From positions 1 through 64,000 of the forward strand of contig NZ_FOUG01000023.1 of assembly GCF_900114785.1 (NCBI RefSeq): DNA of 64,000 bases, in the 5' to 3' direction. Source of the DNA: Variovorax sp. OV329. GTDB lineage: Bacteria; Pseudomonadota; Gammaproteobacteria; Burkholderiales; Burkholderiaceae_C. The notes below the pieces were generated by a model, which searched no databases, was not told the DNA's origin, and was given only the letters and a program-made list of their open reading frames with translations. Positions 9,848-18,052 of the stretch are shown here, piece after piece (the stretch's first letter is position 1; every line of letters begins with the position of its first letter). Both the position numbers and the translations under genes were made by a program.

Positions 9848-10756
9848 TCAAGCATCCGCGAAGGTATCGAACAGCAGCTTGCGCAGCCACTGGTTCCCCG
9901 GCTCGCGATGAAAGCGCGCATGCCAGAAGGAGTTGATGGCCACCTGCGGCAATTCGGCGGGATGCGTGCGCCACACCAGCCCGAAAGGCTCGGCCAGGCT
10001 CTGCGCCAGCTTCTCCGGCACGGTGGCGATCATGGGCGTGGAGCGCAGGATATGCCCCACGGCCACGAAGTGCGGCACCGTCAGCCGCACCCGGCGCACG
10101 ATGCCCTGGGACGCGAGCAGTTCATCCACCTGGCCATGCCCGGTGCCCGCGGCCTGGATCAGCACGTGCTCGGCCGCCGCGAAGTCCTTCAGCGTGAGCC
10201 GGCTCTTGGCCGCGAGTGGGTGCGCGGCGCTCAGCAGGCACACGTAGCGCTGCATGAATAGGCGCCGCTGGAAGAAGCCCGCCTTGAGCTGCGGCAGCAG
10301 GCCGATGGCCAGGTCCACCTGCCCGGCCTCCATGGCATCGCGCAGGTTCACCGAGGTGTTGCGCACGGTGCTGATGGTCACGCCAGGCGCCGCGCGCCAC
10401 AGCACATCCATCAGTTGAGGCGTGAAGTAGATCTCGCCGATGTCGGTCATCGCCAGCGTGAAGCTGCGGCGGCTGGTCGCGGGGTCGAAGGCGGTGTGCT
10501 GGTTGAGCGCGCCGTGCAGCGCGCTCATGGCCGAAGCCACTGGTTCGGCCAGCTGCAAGGCCAGGGGCGTGGGCTCCATGCCGCGCGCCGTGCGAAGAAA
10601 GAGCTCGTCGCCCAGCAGCCGGCGCAGCCGCGCCAGTGCGTTGCTCACCGCCGGCTGAGACAGGCCCAGCGTCTGTGCCACCGCCGACACGCGCTTCTCG
10701 GCCAGCATGCGGTCGAACACCAGGAGCAGGTTGAGATCGATCTCGCGCAGTTCCAT
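9848..10756 (-). CDS. LysR-type regulator of the NahR/NagR/DntR group
   Basis: A 302-residue LysR-family regulator. The N-terminus MELREIDLNLLLVFDRML with the HTH (VSAVAQTLGLSQPAVSNALARLR) and DELFLRTARGMEPTPLAL closely follows the salicylate- or nitroaromatic-responsive NahR, NagR and DntR proteins. I chose ATG 10756 because it gives the family's usual MELR start; a GTG at 10768 is also in frame. It diverges from the Rieske oxygenase operon, and a NahR-type site lies between them. The likely inducer is salicylate or a similar hydroxybenzoate, by inference. Confidence 0.82.
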   Translation of the reverse strand: MELREIDLNLLLVFDRMLAEKRVSAVAQTLGLSQPAVSNALARLRRLLGDELFLRTARGMEPTPLALQLAEPVASAMSALHGALNQHTAFDPATSRRSFTLAMTDIGEIYFTPQLMDVLWRAAPGVTISTVRNTSVNLRDAMEAGQVDLAIGLLPQLKAGFFQRRLFMQRYVCLLSAAHPLAAKSRLTLKDFAAAEHVLIQAAGTGHGQVDELLASQGIVRRVRLTVPHFVAVGHILRSTPMIATVPEKLAQSLAEPFGLVWRTHPAELPQVAINSFWHARFHREPGNQWLRKLLFDTFADA

Positions 10757-10762
10757 TTGCAC

Positions 10763-10777
10763 ATTCACCCGAGTGAT
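10763..10777. promoter_or_regulatory. Candidate NahR-type operator in the regulator/oxygenase divergent region
   Basis: ATTCACCCGAGTGAT matches the NahR/NagR recognition sequence as I remember it (ATTCAYGCTNNTGAT) at 13 of 15 positions. It lies between the divergent LysR gene and the oxygenase operon, about 72 bases upstream of the oxygenase ATG, where a LysR protein could both repress itself and activate the operon. Confidence 0.6.
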
Positions 10778-10848
10778 CTTGGTAATTCACAAAATTCTAT
10801 TGGCAAATGTGCATGCGATCTCCAAGATGCGCCGCAGGAGACAGCACG

Positions 10849-12132
10849 ATGAACGAAGACAGAACGACGAGGGCGCCGATCCAGGTGTTCCCCGAGCACA
10901 TCCGCTGGGAATCGGAGCAGACCAGCCGCATTCCCTTCATGGCCTACCAGGGCCAGGCGCAGCACGAGAAAGAGCTCGAGCGCTTCTTCTACCGCAAGCA
11001 CTGGTGCTACGTGGGTCTGGAGGCGGAGATTCCCAACCCTGGCGACTTCAAGCGCACCAGCATCGGCGAGCGCTCGGTGATCCTCACGCGCGACATGCAG
11101 GGCGAAGTCCACGTGATCGAGAACGTGTGCGCGCACCGGGGCATGCGCTTTTGCCGCGAGCGCAGCGGCAACCGCAAGGACTTCACCTGCCCCTATCACC
11201 AGTGGAACTACTCGCTCTCGGGCGACCTGCAGGGCGTGCCCTTCCGGCGCGGCGTGAAGCAGGACGGCCAGGTGCACGGCGGCATGCCCGCCGACTTCAG
11301 GAACGAGGACAACGGCCTGACCAAGCTCAAGGTGGCGCGGCGCGGCGGCGTGGTGTTCGCCAGCTTCGACCACGACATCGAATCGCTGGAGGACTTCATC
11401 GGCCCGGTGGTGCTGCAGTACTTCGACCGCCTCTTCAACGGCCGGCAGCTGAAGATCCTGGGCTACAACCGCCAGCGCATCCCGGGCAACTGGAAGCTGA
11501 TGCAGGAGAACATCAAGGACCCCTACCACCCGGGCCTGCTGCACACCTGGTTCGTCACCTTCGGCCTCTGGCGCGCGGACAACAAGTCGCAACTGCGCAT
11601 GGATTCGCACGGCCGGCACGCCGCAATGATCTCCACGCGTGGTGCGTCGGGCAAGGCGGCGCAGGTCACGCAGGTCTCCAGCTTCAAGGAGAGCATGCAG
11701 CTGAAGGACCCGCGCTTCCTGGACATCGTGCCTGAGCCCTGGTGGGACGGGCCCACGGCGGTGATGACCACGCTGTTCCCCAGCGTGATCCTGCAGCAGC
11801 AGGTGAACAGCGTCTCCACCCGCCACATCCAGCCGGTGGGCCCCGACGCCTTCGATTTCGTGTGGACGCACTTCGGCTTCGAGGACGACAGCGAGGAGAT
11901 GGCGCAGCGCCGCCTGCGCCAGGCCAACCTGTTCGGGCCGGCTGGCTTCGTGTCGGCGGACGACGGCGAGGTCATCGAGTTCTCGCAGCAGGGCTTCCGG
12001 CAGAAGCCCTTCCACCGCACCATGGCCGAGCTGGGCGGACGCGAGGTGGAGGACACCGAGCACATGGTCACCGAGACGCTCATCCGCGGCATGTACCGCT
12101 ACTGGCGCGAGGTGATGGAGGCGCCGCAATGA
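10849..12132 (+). CDS. Rieske oxygenase large subunit, salicylate 5-hydroxylase-like
   Basis: The 427-residue alpha subunit of a ring-hydroxylating oxygenase. The Rieske [2Fe-2S] ligands are C94, H96, C114 and H117 (CAHRGMRFC ... CPYHQW). The mononuclear iron ligands lie in ENIKDPYHPGLLH (H227, H232 after D224). Stretches such as HWCYVGLEAEIPNPGDF and FRRGVKQDG resemble NagG, the large subunit of salicylate 5-hydroxylase, which makes gentisate. Anthranilate dioxygenase AndAc is the main alternative. ATG 10849 has GGAG 8 bases upstream. It overlaps the small-subunit start (ATGA). No ferredoxin reductase is next to it. Confidence 0.85.
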   Translation: MNEDRTTRAPIQVFPEHIRWESEQTSRIPFMAYQGQAQHEKELERFFYRKHWCYVGLEAEIPNPGDFKRTSIGERSVILTRDMQGEVHVIENVCAHRGMRFCRERSGNRKDFTCPYHQWNYSLSGDLQGVPFRRGVKQDGQVHGGMPADFRNEDNGLTKLKVARRGGVVFASFDHDIESLEDFIGPVVLQYFDRLFNGRQLKILGYNRQRIPGNWKLMQENIKDPYHPGLLHTWFVTFGLWRADNKSQLRMDSHGRHAAMISTRGASGKAAQVTQVSSFKESMQLKDPRFLDIVPEPWWDGPTAVMTTLFPSVILQQQVNSVSTRHIQPVGPDAFDFVWTHFGFEDDSEEMAQRRLRQANLFGPAGFVSADDGEVIEFSQQGFRQKPFHRTMAELGGREVEDTEHMVTETLIRGMYRYWREVMEAPQ

Positions 12133-12617
12133 GCAGCAACCCCAGCAGCGACACCGACTACCTGCAGCTCGCGCGCCTGTACGCCGACTACGCGCACGCG
12201 GTGGACTCGGGCGATTGGGACCTGTGGCCCACCTTCTTCATCGACGATTGCAGCTACCGCCTGCAGCCGCGCGAGAACCACGAGCGCGGCCTGCCGCTGG
12301 CCACCCTGTCCTTCGAGAGCCGGGGCATGCTGGAAGACCGCGTCTACGGCATCCGCGAGACGCTGTTCCACGACCCGTACTACCAGCGGCACGTGGTGGG
12401 GCTGCCGATCGTGCACAAGGTGGAGGCCGACGGCACGATGCACAGCGAGGCCAACTACGCGGTGTTCCGAACCAAGCTCAGCGAACCCAGCACGGTGTTC
12501 AACGTGGGCCGCTACATCGACCGCGTGGCGCGCACCGACGCAGGGCTGAAGTTCGCGTCACGCCTGGTGGTGTACGACAGCGAGCTGATTCCGAACTCGA
12601 TCATCTATCCCATCTGA
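12129..12617 (+). CDS. Rieske oxygenase small subunit (NagH/AndAd-like)
   Basis: A 162-residue beta subunit of the SnoaL-like/NTF2 fold found in ring-hydroxylating oxygenases, giving structural support to the alpha3beta3 hexamer. Recognisable features are LARLYADYAHAVDSGDWDLW near the start, the DCSYRLQPRENHERGLPL segment, and a C-terminal ASRLVVYDSELIPNSIIYPI. It is translationally coupled to the large subunit. It should pair with that subunit to form the terminal oxygenase. Confidence 0.85.
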   Translation: MSSNPSSDTDYLQLARLYADYAHAVDSGDWDLWPTFFIDDCSYRLQPRENHERGLPLATLSFESRGMLEDRVYGIRETLFHDPYYQRHVVGLPIVHKVEADGTMHSEANYAVFRTKLSEPSTVFNVGRYIDRVARTDAGLKFASRLVVYDSELIPNSIIYPI

Positions 12618-12628
12618 AGCAAAAGAAC

Positions 12629-12949
12629 ATGAGCACCCACGATTCCTGGGTCGAGGCCGCGGCGCTCGACGAACTGCCCGATGACGATGTGAAGGGCGTG
12701 CAGGTGCAAGGCCTGGACCTGGCCCTGTACCGCGTGCAGGGCGAGGTCTTCGCCACCGACGACATGTGTACCCATGCGCAGGCCCGCCTGTGCGAAGGCT
12801 TCCTGGAGGGCCACGAGATCGAGTGCCCGCTGCACCAGGGCCGCTTCGACATCCGCAGCGGCAAGGCGATGTGCGCGCCGCTCACCGAAGACCTGCGGGT
12901 CTATCCGGTGAAGATCGAAGCAGGGCGGGTGTTCATCGCGCTCGACTGA
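12629..12949 (+). CDS. Rieske-type [2Fe-2S] ferredoxin (NagAb-like)
   Basis: A 106-residue Rieske ferredoxin that would carry electrons to the oxygenase. The ligands are C47/H49 (DDMCTHAQARLCEG) and C66/H69 (IECPLHQGRFD). It starts 11 bases after the small subunit and completes a three-gene operon. Salicylate 5-hydroxylase also needs a ferredoxin reductase (NagAa); none is in this window, so a reductase from elsewhere must serve it. Confidence 0.88.
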   Translation: MSTHDSWVEAAALDELPDDDVKGVQVQGLDLALYRVQGEVFATDDMCTHAQARLCEGFLEGHEIECPLHQGRFDIRSGKAMCAPLTEDLRVYPVKIEAGRVFIALD

Positions 12950-12963
12950 CTCGGCAATCGCTT

Positions 12964-13953
12964 CTACATGCCCCAGCGCAATGCCGCCGTGTGGACTGGC
13001 GCATCCCACAGCGCCAGCTGTGCACCGTCGAGGGCGCTCACCGTCACGGAGCAGCCCGCCATCTCCAGCGACGTGACGTAGGAGCCGGTCAGGTGCCGCG
13101 CCACCTTGACCTGGTGGCCGGCCAGCACCTTGTGCACCGCGTTGACCATCAGGTACAGCTCCAGCATCGGCGTGCCGCCAAAGCCGTTGACCAGCAGCAG
13201 AACCTCCTGGCCCGGCTTGAGCGACAGGTCCTTCAGGATGGCTCCGGTGAGTTCCTGCGCGATGTCGTCGGCGCTGGCCAGCTTGATGCGCCGCCGGCCC
13301 GGCTCGCCGTGGATGCCCACGCCCATTTCCATTTCGTCCGCGCCGATCTGGAACGTGGGCTTTCCGGCCGCCGGCACGGTGCAGGACGTGAGCGCGACAC
13401 CCATCGAGGCGGTCGCCTTGTTCACTGCATCGCCCAGCTGCTTGAGCCTGCGCAGCGGGTCGCCGCGTTCGGCGGCGGCGCCGAGGACCTTCTCGACCAC
13501 CAGCGTGCCGGCCACGCCGCGCCGCCCGGTGGTGTAGGTGGAGTTCTCCACCGCCACGTCGTCGTTGACCAGCACTGTCTCGTTGTCGCAGTCGACCATT
13601 TCGGCGGCCATCTGGAAGTTCATCATGTCGCCGGAGTAGTTCTTCACGATGAAGAGCACGCCGGCGCCGGTGTCGACCGACTGGGCCGCCGCCAGCATCT
13701 GGTCGGGCGTGGGCGAGGTGAAGACCTGCCCGGGGCAGGCCGCATCGAGCATGCCGTGGCCGACAAAGCCGGTGTGCAGCGGCTCGTGCCCGGAGCCGCC
13801 GCCGGAGATGAGCGCGACCTTCCCGGGCTTGGCTGTGCGGCGCCGCACGAACTGGCTGGCCTCTCCCAGCATGACGATGTCGGCGTGTGCCGCAGCGAAG
13901 CCGTCCAGGGATTCGGACAGCATGGCTTCGACGTCGTTGATGAGCTTTTTCAT
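12964..13953 (-). CDS. dhaK: Dihydroxyacetone kinase, substrate-binding subunit DhaK
   Basis: A 329-residue DhaK subunit. It binds dihydroxyacetone (or a similar short ketose such as erythrulose) covalently through a histidine. The family motifs are complete: GGGSGHEP (H56), NYSGDMMNF (105-113) and MGVGIHGEPG with the hemiaminal-forming H215. ATG 13953 gives the normal MKKLINDVEAM start. It is the last gene of the ABC importer operon, just after dhaL. No dhaM phosphotransfer gene is in the window, so the phosphoryl donor (ATP or PEP) is open. Confidence 0.9.
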   Translation of the reverse strand: MKKLINDVEAMLSESLDGFAAAHADIVMLGEASQFVRRRTAKPGKVALISGGGSGHEPLHTGFVGHGMLDAACPGQVFTSPTPDQMLAAAQSVDTGAGVLFIVKNYSGDMMNFQMAAEMVDCDNETVLVNDDVAVENSTYTTGRRGVAGTLVVEKVLGAAAERGDPLRRLKQLGDAVNKATASMGVALTSCTVPAAGKPTFQIGADEMEMGVGIHGEPGRRRIKLASADDIAQELTGAILKDLSLKPGQEVLLLVNGFGGTPMLELYLMVNAVHKVLAGHQVKVARHLTGSYVTSLEMAGCSVTVSALDGAQLALWDAPVHTAALRWGM

Positions 13954-13987
13954 GGTGCGTGGGCCTTCGGCAATGGGAGGGCTTCGA

Positions 13988-14620
13988 TCAGGCGGACAGC
14001 GAAGATGGTCGGGCGCTCGCGGGGGCATCAAGGCTTTCACAGATCGCGCCGATGATCAATGCCGTCGAACGCGAACCCGGATCCACGTGGCCCAGCGCCC
14101 GGTCACCGAGAAAGGATGCGCGCCCCTTGATGGCTTCCAGCGCCGCGGTAGCCTCGGCCGCGGCGAAGGCGCAAGTGCGTACTCGCTCGGTGAGGTGGTC
14201 GCCGCCTTCGGCCAGCAGCCTCTGCACGGGGTCGAGCACGTCCAGCAATGTCTTCTGGCCGACCTGCGCCTTGCCCAGGCGCGTCAGTGCCTGGATCGCG
14301 GCGTCGAGCGCGCTAGCCAGGCCCGCCGCGGTGGGCGGGGCGGGCAGCTCCTTGCCCAGCGTCACGAGCAGGGTGCCGAACACCGGCCCCGACGAGCCGC
14401 CGATGGTGGACATGCAGGTCATGCCCATCGTGCGCAGGGCATCGTTGAGCGGCTGCCCGGCCAGCTCGGCGAGCTTGCCCTGGATGGCGAGTGCTCCGCG
14501 CCGCATGTTCAGGCCATGGTCGCCGTCGCCGATGGCCTGGTCGAGGGCGGTGAGTTCGTCCACATGGTCGATGAGCGTCTGCGTGGCGCTGCGGATCAGG
14601 TCGTTGGCGTCGGCTTTCAT
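13988..14620 (-). CDS. dhaL: Dihydroxyacetone kinase, nucleotide-binding subunit DhaL
   Basis: A 210-residue DhaL subunit, which holds the nucleotide and Mg ions and transfers phosphate to the DhaK-bound substrate. The metal-binding GDGDHGLNM motif, the GGSSGPVFGT loop and the C-terminal HVDPGSRS motif are all present. ATG 14620 has GGGAG 7 bases upstream; the upstream extension of the frame has no support. It lies 34 bases before dhaK and 22 bases after the ATPase gene, inside the importer operon. Confidence 0.9.
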   Translation of the reverse strand: MKADANDLIRSATQTLIDHVDELTALDQAIGDGDHGLNMRRGALAIQGKLAELAGQPLNDALRTMGMTCMSTIGGSSGPVFGTLLVTLGKELPAPPTAAGLASALDAAIQALTRLGKAQVGQKTLLDVLDPVQRLLAEGGDHLTERVRTCAFAAAEATAALEAIKGRASFLGDRALGHVDPGSRSTALIIGAICESLDAPASARPSSLSA

Positions 14621-14642
14621 TTGAATCTCCCGGATGTTGGAC

Positions 14643-15677
14643 TCATGCTGCGGCGCCCACGCGCCGTCCTCCGGCGTCGAACCACAGCGGCTGCACGAGT
14701 TCAATGCGCACGGCGTCGTCGGGCTCGAAGCTTTCGCCGCCGGGGGCGGAGACGATCCATTCCTGGTCGCTGTCCTCGGGCGCCACGTGCACCAGGTGCA
14801 GGTCGCTCAGGCGCTCGATCCGGCGCACGCGGGCGGCGCGGTGCGCGTTGTCGTCCGAGCGCCGGTGGATGCGCAGGTGCTCCGCGCGAACGCCTACCGT
14901 CACCGCATCGGCCGGCGCGTTCACGGCGGGCACCAGGGCACGGGCGAACAGGTTGATGCGCGGCGAGCCCAGGCGCGTCGCGACCTGGCTGGTGCTGGGG
15001 TTCTCGTAGATCTGGCGCGGCGTCCCCACCTGCACCAGCCGGCCGCCTTCGAGCACGCCGATGCGGCTGGCCATGGTCATGGCCTCGATCTGGTCATGCG
15101 TCACGTAGAGCATGGTCGCCCCCATGTCCTGCTGGATGCGCTTGAGCTCCAGCCGCAGGTCGTTGCGCAGCCTGGCGTCCAGGGACGAGAGCGGCTCGTC
15201 CATCAGGTAGAGCCGCGGGTCGCGCACCAGCGCACGGCCGATGGCCACGCGCTGCATCTGTCCGCCCGACAGTCGGGTCGCGGGGTTCTTCAGCTTGTCC
15301 TCGATGCGCAGCAGGCGGGCCACCTCGTTCACCTTGGCGCGGATCTGCGCCTCCGGCGTGGGCCGCAAGGGCGAGCGCAGGGGAAAGGCCAGGTTGTCGT
15401 AGACGCTGAGGTGCGGATAGAGCGAGTACTGCTGGAACACGAAAGCCACGTCGCGCAGGGCCGGCGCGACTGCGCTCACGTCCTGCCCGCCGATGTAGAC
15501 GTGGCCGGCGTCGGGCTGCTCCAGCCCTGCGACCAGGCGCAGGGTGGTGGTCTTGCCCGCGCCGCTCGGGCCCAGCAACACGAAGAACTCGCCGCTGGGC
15601 ATGTCCAGGTGCAGGTCGGCCACCGCCTGCACTGCGCCGAAGCGCTTGCCGATGCCTGTGAGCCGGAGTTCAGCCAT
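14643..15677 (-). CDS. ABC transporter ATP-binding protein (polyol/carbohydrate importer)
   Basis: A 344-residue MalK/UgpC-type ATPase that powers a CUT1-like sugar importer. It has Walker A (GPSGAGKTTT, ~38), signature LSGGQMQRVAIGRAL, Walker B LYLMDEPLSSLD, the H-loop YVTHDQIEAM, and a C-terminal TOBE-like region. The ATG at 15677 lies 8 bases inside the preceding ATPase gene, so the two are coupled. Having two different ATPases in one operon suggests a heterodimeric motor, as described for the rhizobial glycerol importer GlpSTPQV. Confidence 0.88.
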   Translation of the reverse strand: MAELRLTGIGKRFGAVQAVADLHLDMPSGEFFVLLGPSGAGKTTTLRLVAGLEQPDAGHVYIGGQDVSAVAPALRDVAFVFQQYSLYPHLSVYDNLAFPLRSPLRPTPEAQIRAKVNEVARLLRIEDKLKNPATRLSGGQMQRVAIGRALVRDPRLYLMDEPLSSLDARLRNDLRLELKRIQQDMGATMLYVTHDQIEAMTMASRIGVLEGGRLVQVGTPRQIYENPSTSQVATRLGSPRINLFARALVPAVNAPADAVTVGVRAEHLRIHRRSDDNAHRAARVRRIERLSDLHLVHVAPEDSDQEWIVSAPGGESFEPDDAVRIELVQPLWFDAGGRRVGAAA

Positions 15678-16794
15678 GGCGGGCTCCCGTGCGATGCGTG
15701 CCGCGCAGGGCGTCGTCGCGCGCCGTGCGCAGGGCGCGGCCGCTGGCAACGTCGAACAGGGACACGGCCTGTGCATCGAAGGCCAGCCCCATGTGGTCAC
15801 CGCGCCGTGCGGGCGTGGAGGCCTCGACCTTGGCGCGCACCGTGGCCCCCTGGGCCGTGGCCAGCGTCACGACCGTGCGAGTGCCCAGGTACTCGGTGCC
15901 CAGCACCTCGGCCCTCAGCGCCGAGTCGTCGGAGAAGCGCACATGCTCGGGCCGAACGCCGGCCAGCAACGGGCGTGCCGACACGTCTTCGCGAACCTGT
16001 GGAACGCCAAGGCACGCGGGTCCAATCTGGATGGCGTCCTCGCCGGTTGTCAGCGCTGCCTCGAAGGGCAGGAAGTTCATGGCGGGCGCGCCGATGAAGT
16101 CGGCCACGAACACGCTGGCGGGGCACTCGTAGACCTCGCGCGGCGCGCCCAGCTGCTCGATCACGCCCTCGTTCATGATGGCGATGACGTCGGCCATGGC
16201 CATGGCCTCCATCTGGTCGTGCGTCACGTACACCGTGGTGGCACCCAGGCGGTCGTGCAGGGCGCGCAACTCGCGGCACATCAGTTCGCGAAACTCCGCG
16301 TCGAGGGCGCCCAGCGGCTCATCCATCAGGAAGGCCTTGGGCTGGCGAACGATGGCCCGCCCCAGCGCCACGCGCTGGCGGTCGCCGCTGGACAATTGCG
16401 ACACCGGCTTGTCCAGCAGGTGCGTGATGCGCAGCGTGCGCGCTGCCGACTCGACCTGGCGCGCGATCTCGTCCTTCGCCATGCCCTGGGACAGCAGCGG
16501 AAAGGCGATGTTGCGTCGCACATTCATGTGCGGGTAGAGCGCGAACATCTGGAACACGAAGGCGATGTCGCGCTCCGAGGCGCGCTTGAAGCTCACGTCC
16601 TCGTCGGCGAGGAAGATCTGGCCCGAGGTGGGAAGCTCCAGCCCGGCGATCATGCGCAGGGTGGTGGTCTTGCCGCAGCCCGAGGGGCCCAGCAGGCAGA
16701 AGAACTCGCCGTCGTGCACCGCGAAGCTGGAGTCGCGGACCGCGGTGAAGTCCGCGAATGCCTTGTGCAGGTGATGGACGCGGATCTCGGCCAT
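15670..16794 (-). CDS. ABC transporter ATP-binding protein with variant signature motif
   Basis: The second ATPase of the importer, 374 residues. Walker A is GPSGCGKTTT, Walker B AFLMDEPLGALD and the H-loop YVTHDQMEAM. The signature reads LSSGDRQRVALGRA instead of LSGGQ, which may make one of the two ATP sites asymmetric. The C-terminal third is a TOBE-type regulatory domain. The ribosome site GGGAGGG lies at the edge of an intergenic repeat just upstream. It follows the 67-residue membrane protein gene. Confidence 0.88.
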   Translation of the reverse strand: MAEIRVHHLHKAFADFTAVRDSSFAVHDGEFFCLLGPSGCGKTTTLRMIAGLELPTSGQIFLADEDVSFKRASERDIAFVFQMFALYPHMNVRRNIAFPLLSQGMAKDEIARQVESAARTLRITHLLDKPVSQLSSGDRQRVALGRAIVRQPKAFLMDEPLGALDAEFRELMCRELRALHDRLGATTVYVTHDQMEAMAMADVIAIMNEGVIEQLGAPREVYECPASVFVADFIGAPAMNFLPFEAALTTGEDAIQIGPACLGVPQVREDVSARPLLAGVRPEHVRFSDDSALRAEVLGTEYLGTRTVVTLATAQGATVRAKVEASTPARRGDHMGLAFDAQAVSLFDVASGRALRTARDDALRGTHRTGARHG

Positions 16795-16797
16795 GTT

Positions 16798-16868
16798 AGC
16801 CCTCCCGCCGGCCCGCCCCTGGCGCGGGCTGCGCCCCCTTAAGGGGCAGGAGCGAAGCGAAGTTGGGG
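16798..16868. repeat. GC-rich palindromic intergenic repeat
   Basis: The stretch between the small membrane protein and the ATPase gene contains GCCCCCTTAAGGGGC and AGCGAAGCGAAG separated by GC-rich arms (CCCGCCGGCCCGCCCCTGGC). I associate this combination with a dispersed intergenic repeat in Comamonadaceae genomes. Only one clear copy is visible here. On the coding strand it can fold into a strong hairpin, which could protect or attenuate the operon transcript. Confidence 0.5.
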
Positions 16869-16876
16869 GTCATTGT

Positions 16877-17080
16877 TCAATCCGGAAACTTCGAGACGAC
16901 CATGAACATCGCCGTGCCCGCCAAGGTCGTCAGGAACGACCAGGTGAACAGCGCCATCGCGAGCGGCTGCAGCATCATCAGCAGCCCGGCGGCGATCACC
17001 GCGCAGGCCAGCATCTCCATGGGGCCGCGCCGCAGCCATCGGGGCCAGCGGCGCGAGATGTCGTAGGCAGGCCGGCTCAT
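16877..17080 (-). CDS. Small two-helix membrane protein within the importer operon
   Basis: A 67-residue protein, start ATG 17080 overlapping the stop of the upstream permease gene (ATGA). After a basic N-terminus (RRWPRWLRRGP) it has two hydrophobic helices, ~22-39 (MLACAVIAAGLLMMLQPLAM) and ~42-60 (FTWSFLTTLAGTAMFMVV). Small membrane proteins often sit between permease and ATPase genes in polyol ABC operons, but I cannot assign a family. It may stabilise or modulate the transporter (inference). Confidence 0.65.
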   Translation of the reverse strand: MSRPAYDISRRWPRWLRRGPMEMLACAVIAAGLLMMLQPLAMALFTWSFLTTLAGTAMFMVVSKFPD

Positions 17081-18036
17081 TTGCGCACCGCCCCGAAGGT
17101 GATGCCGCGCAGCAGGTGCTTTCGCAGCAGCACGGTGAACACCAGGATGGGGATCAGGAACAGCGTGGTGCCGGCGGCCACCGCCGGCCAGTCCTGCCCG
17201 CCCTCGCCGATGATGATCGGGATGAAGGGTGGCGCCGTCTGCGCCGTGCCCGAGGTGAGCAGCACGGCGAAGGCGTATTCGTTCCACGCGAAGATCAGGC
17301 AGAAGATGGAGGTGGCCACGATGCCGGTGGTGGCTTGCGGCAGCACCACCTTGCGGAAGGCCTGCAGCCGCGTGTAGCCGTCGACCATGGCCGCCTCTTC
17401 GTACTCGCGCGGGATCTCGTCGATGAAGCCCTTGAGCAGCCACACCGCCAGAGACACGTTCACCGCGCTGTACAAGAGGATCATGCCCAGGCGCGTGTCC
17501 GACAGCCCCAGCTCGCGGTACATCAGGTAGATGGGAATGGCCACCGCGATGGGCGGCATCATGCGCGTAGAGAGGATGAAGAAAAGCAGGTCGTCCTTGA
17601 GCGGCACCTTGAAGCGCGAGAAGGCATAGGCCGCCATCACGCCGAAGCCCACCGACAGGATGGTGGAGCCGAAGGCGATGATCAGCGAGTTGACGAAGCG
17701 CGGCACGTAGTTCGACGGCCCCGCGATCACCATGTTGTCGGCGCGCGCGACCTTGTCGCAGGTATCGGTGGCCGGCGGCAGGGCGGCGATGTATTCGGGC
17801 GTCTGGCGCGAGCGCGTGGTGAAGAGGTTGCAGTAGCCCTGCGGCGAAGGCGTGAACAGGACCTTGGGCGGGTAGCTGATCGAATCCGGCGGCGTCTTGA
17901 AGCCGGTGAGGATGATCCACACCAGCGGGATCATGGTGAGCAGCGCATACAGCACGACCACCGTGCCCGCGAACCACCGCGTGCCGGCGCGCGGCTCGAC
18001 CACCGAATGCGCGGTGCTGATGCCGTGGCTTGTCAT
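17077..18036 (-). CDS. Carbohydrate ABC transporter permease (MalG-like)
   Basis: A 319-residue inner-membrane permease of the CUT1 family. About six helices are visible, starting with WFAGTVVVLYALLTMIPLVWI. The EAA loop that contacts the ATPase reads EEAAMVDGYTRLQAFRKVVLP near residue 217. A long periplasmic segment between the first helices (residues ~45-105) is larger than in MalG. It lies 16 bases after the partner permease gene and overlaps the small membrane gene. Confidence 0.9.
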   Translation of the reverse strand: MTSHGISTAHSVVEPRAGTRWFAGTVVVLYALLTMIPLVWIILTGFKTPPDSISYPPKVLFTPSPQGYCNLFTTRSRQTPEYIAALPPATDTCDKVARADNMVIAGPSNYVPRFVNSLIIAFGSTILSVGFGVMAAYAFSRFKVPLKDDLLFFILSTRMMPPIAVAIPIYLMYRELGLSDTRLGMILLYSAVNVSLAVWLLKGFIDEIPREYEEAAMVDGYTRLQAFRKVVLPQATTGIVATSIFCLIFAWNEYAFAVLLTSGTAQTAPPFIPIIIGEGGQDWPAVAAGTTLFLIPILVFTVLLRKHLLRGITFGAVRK

Positions 18037-18052
18037 GCTGGGCCTCCCGGTT

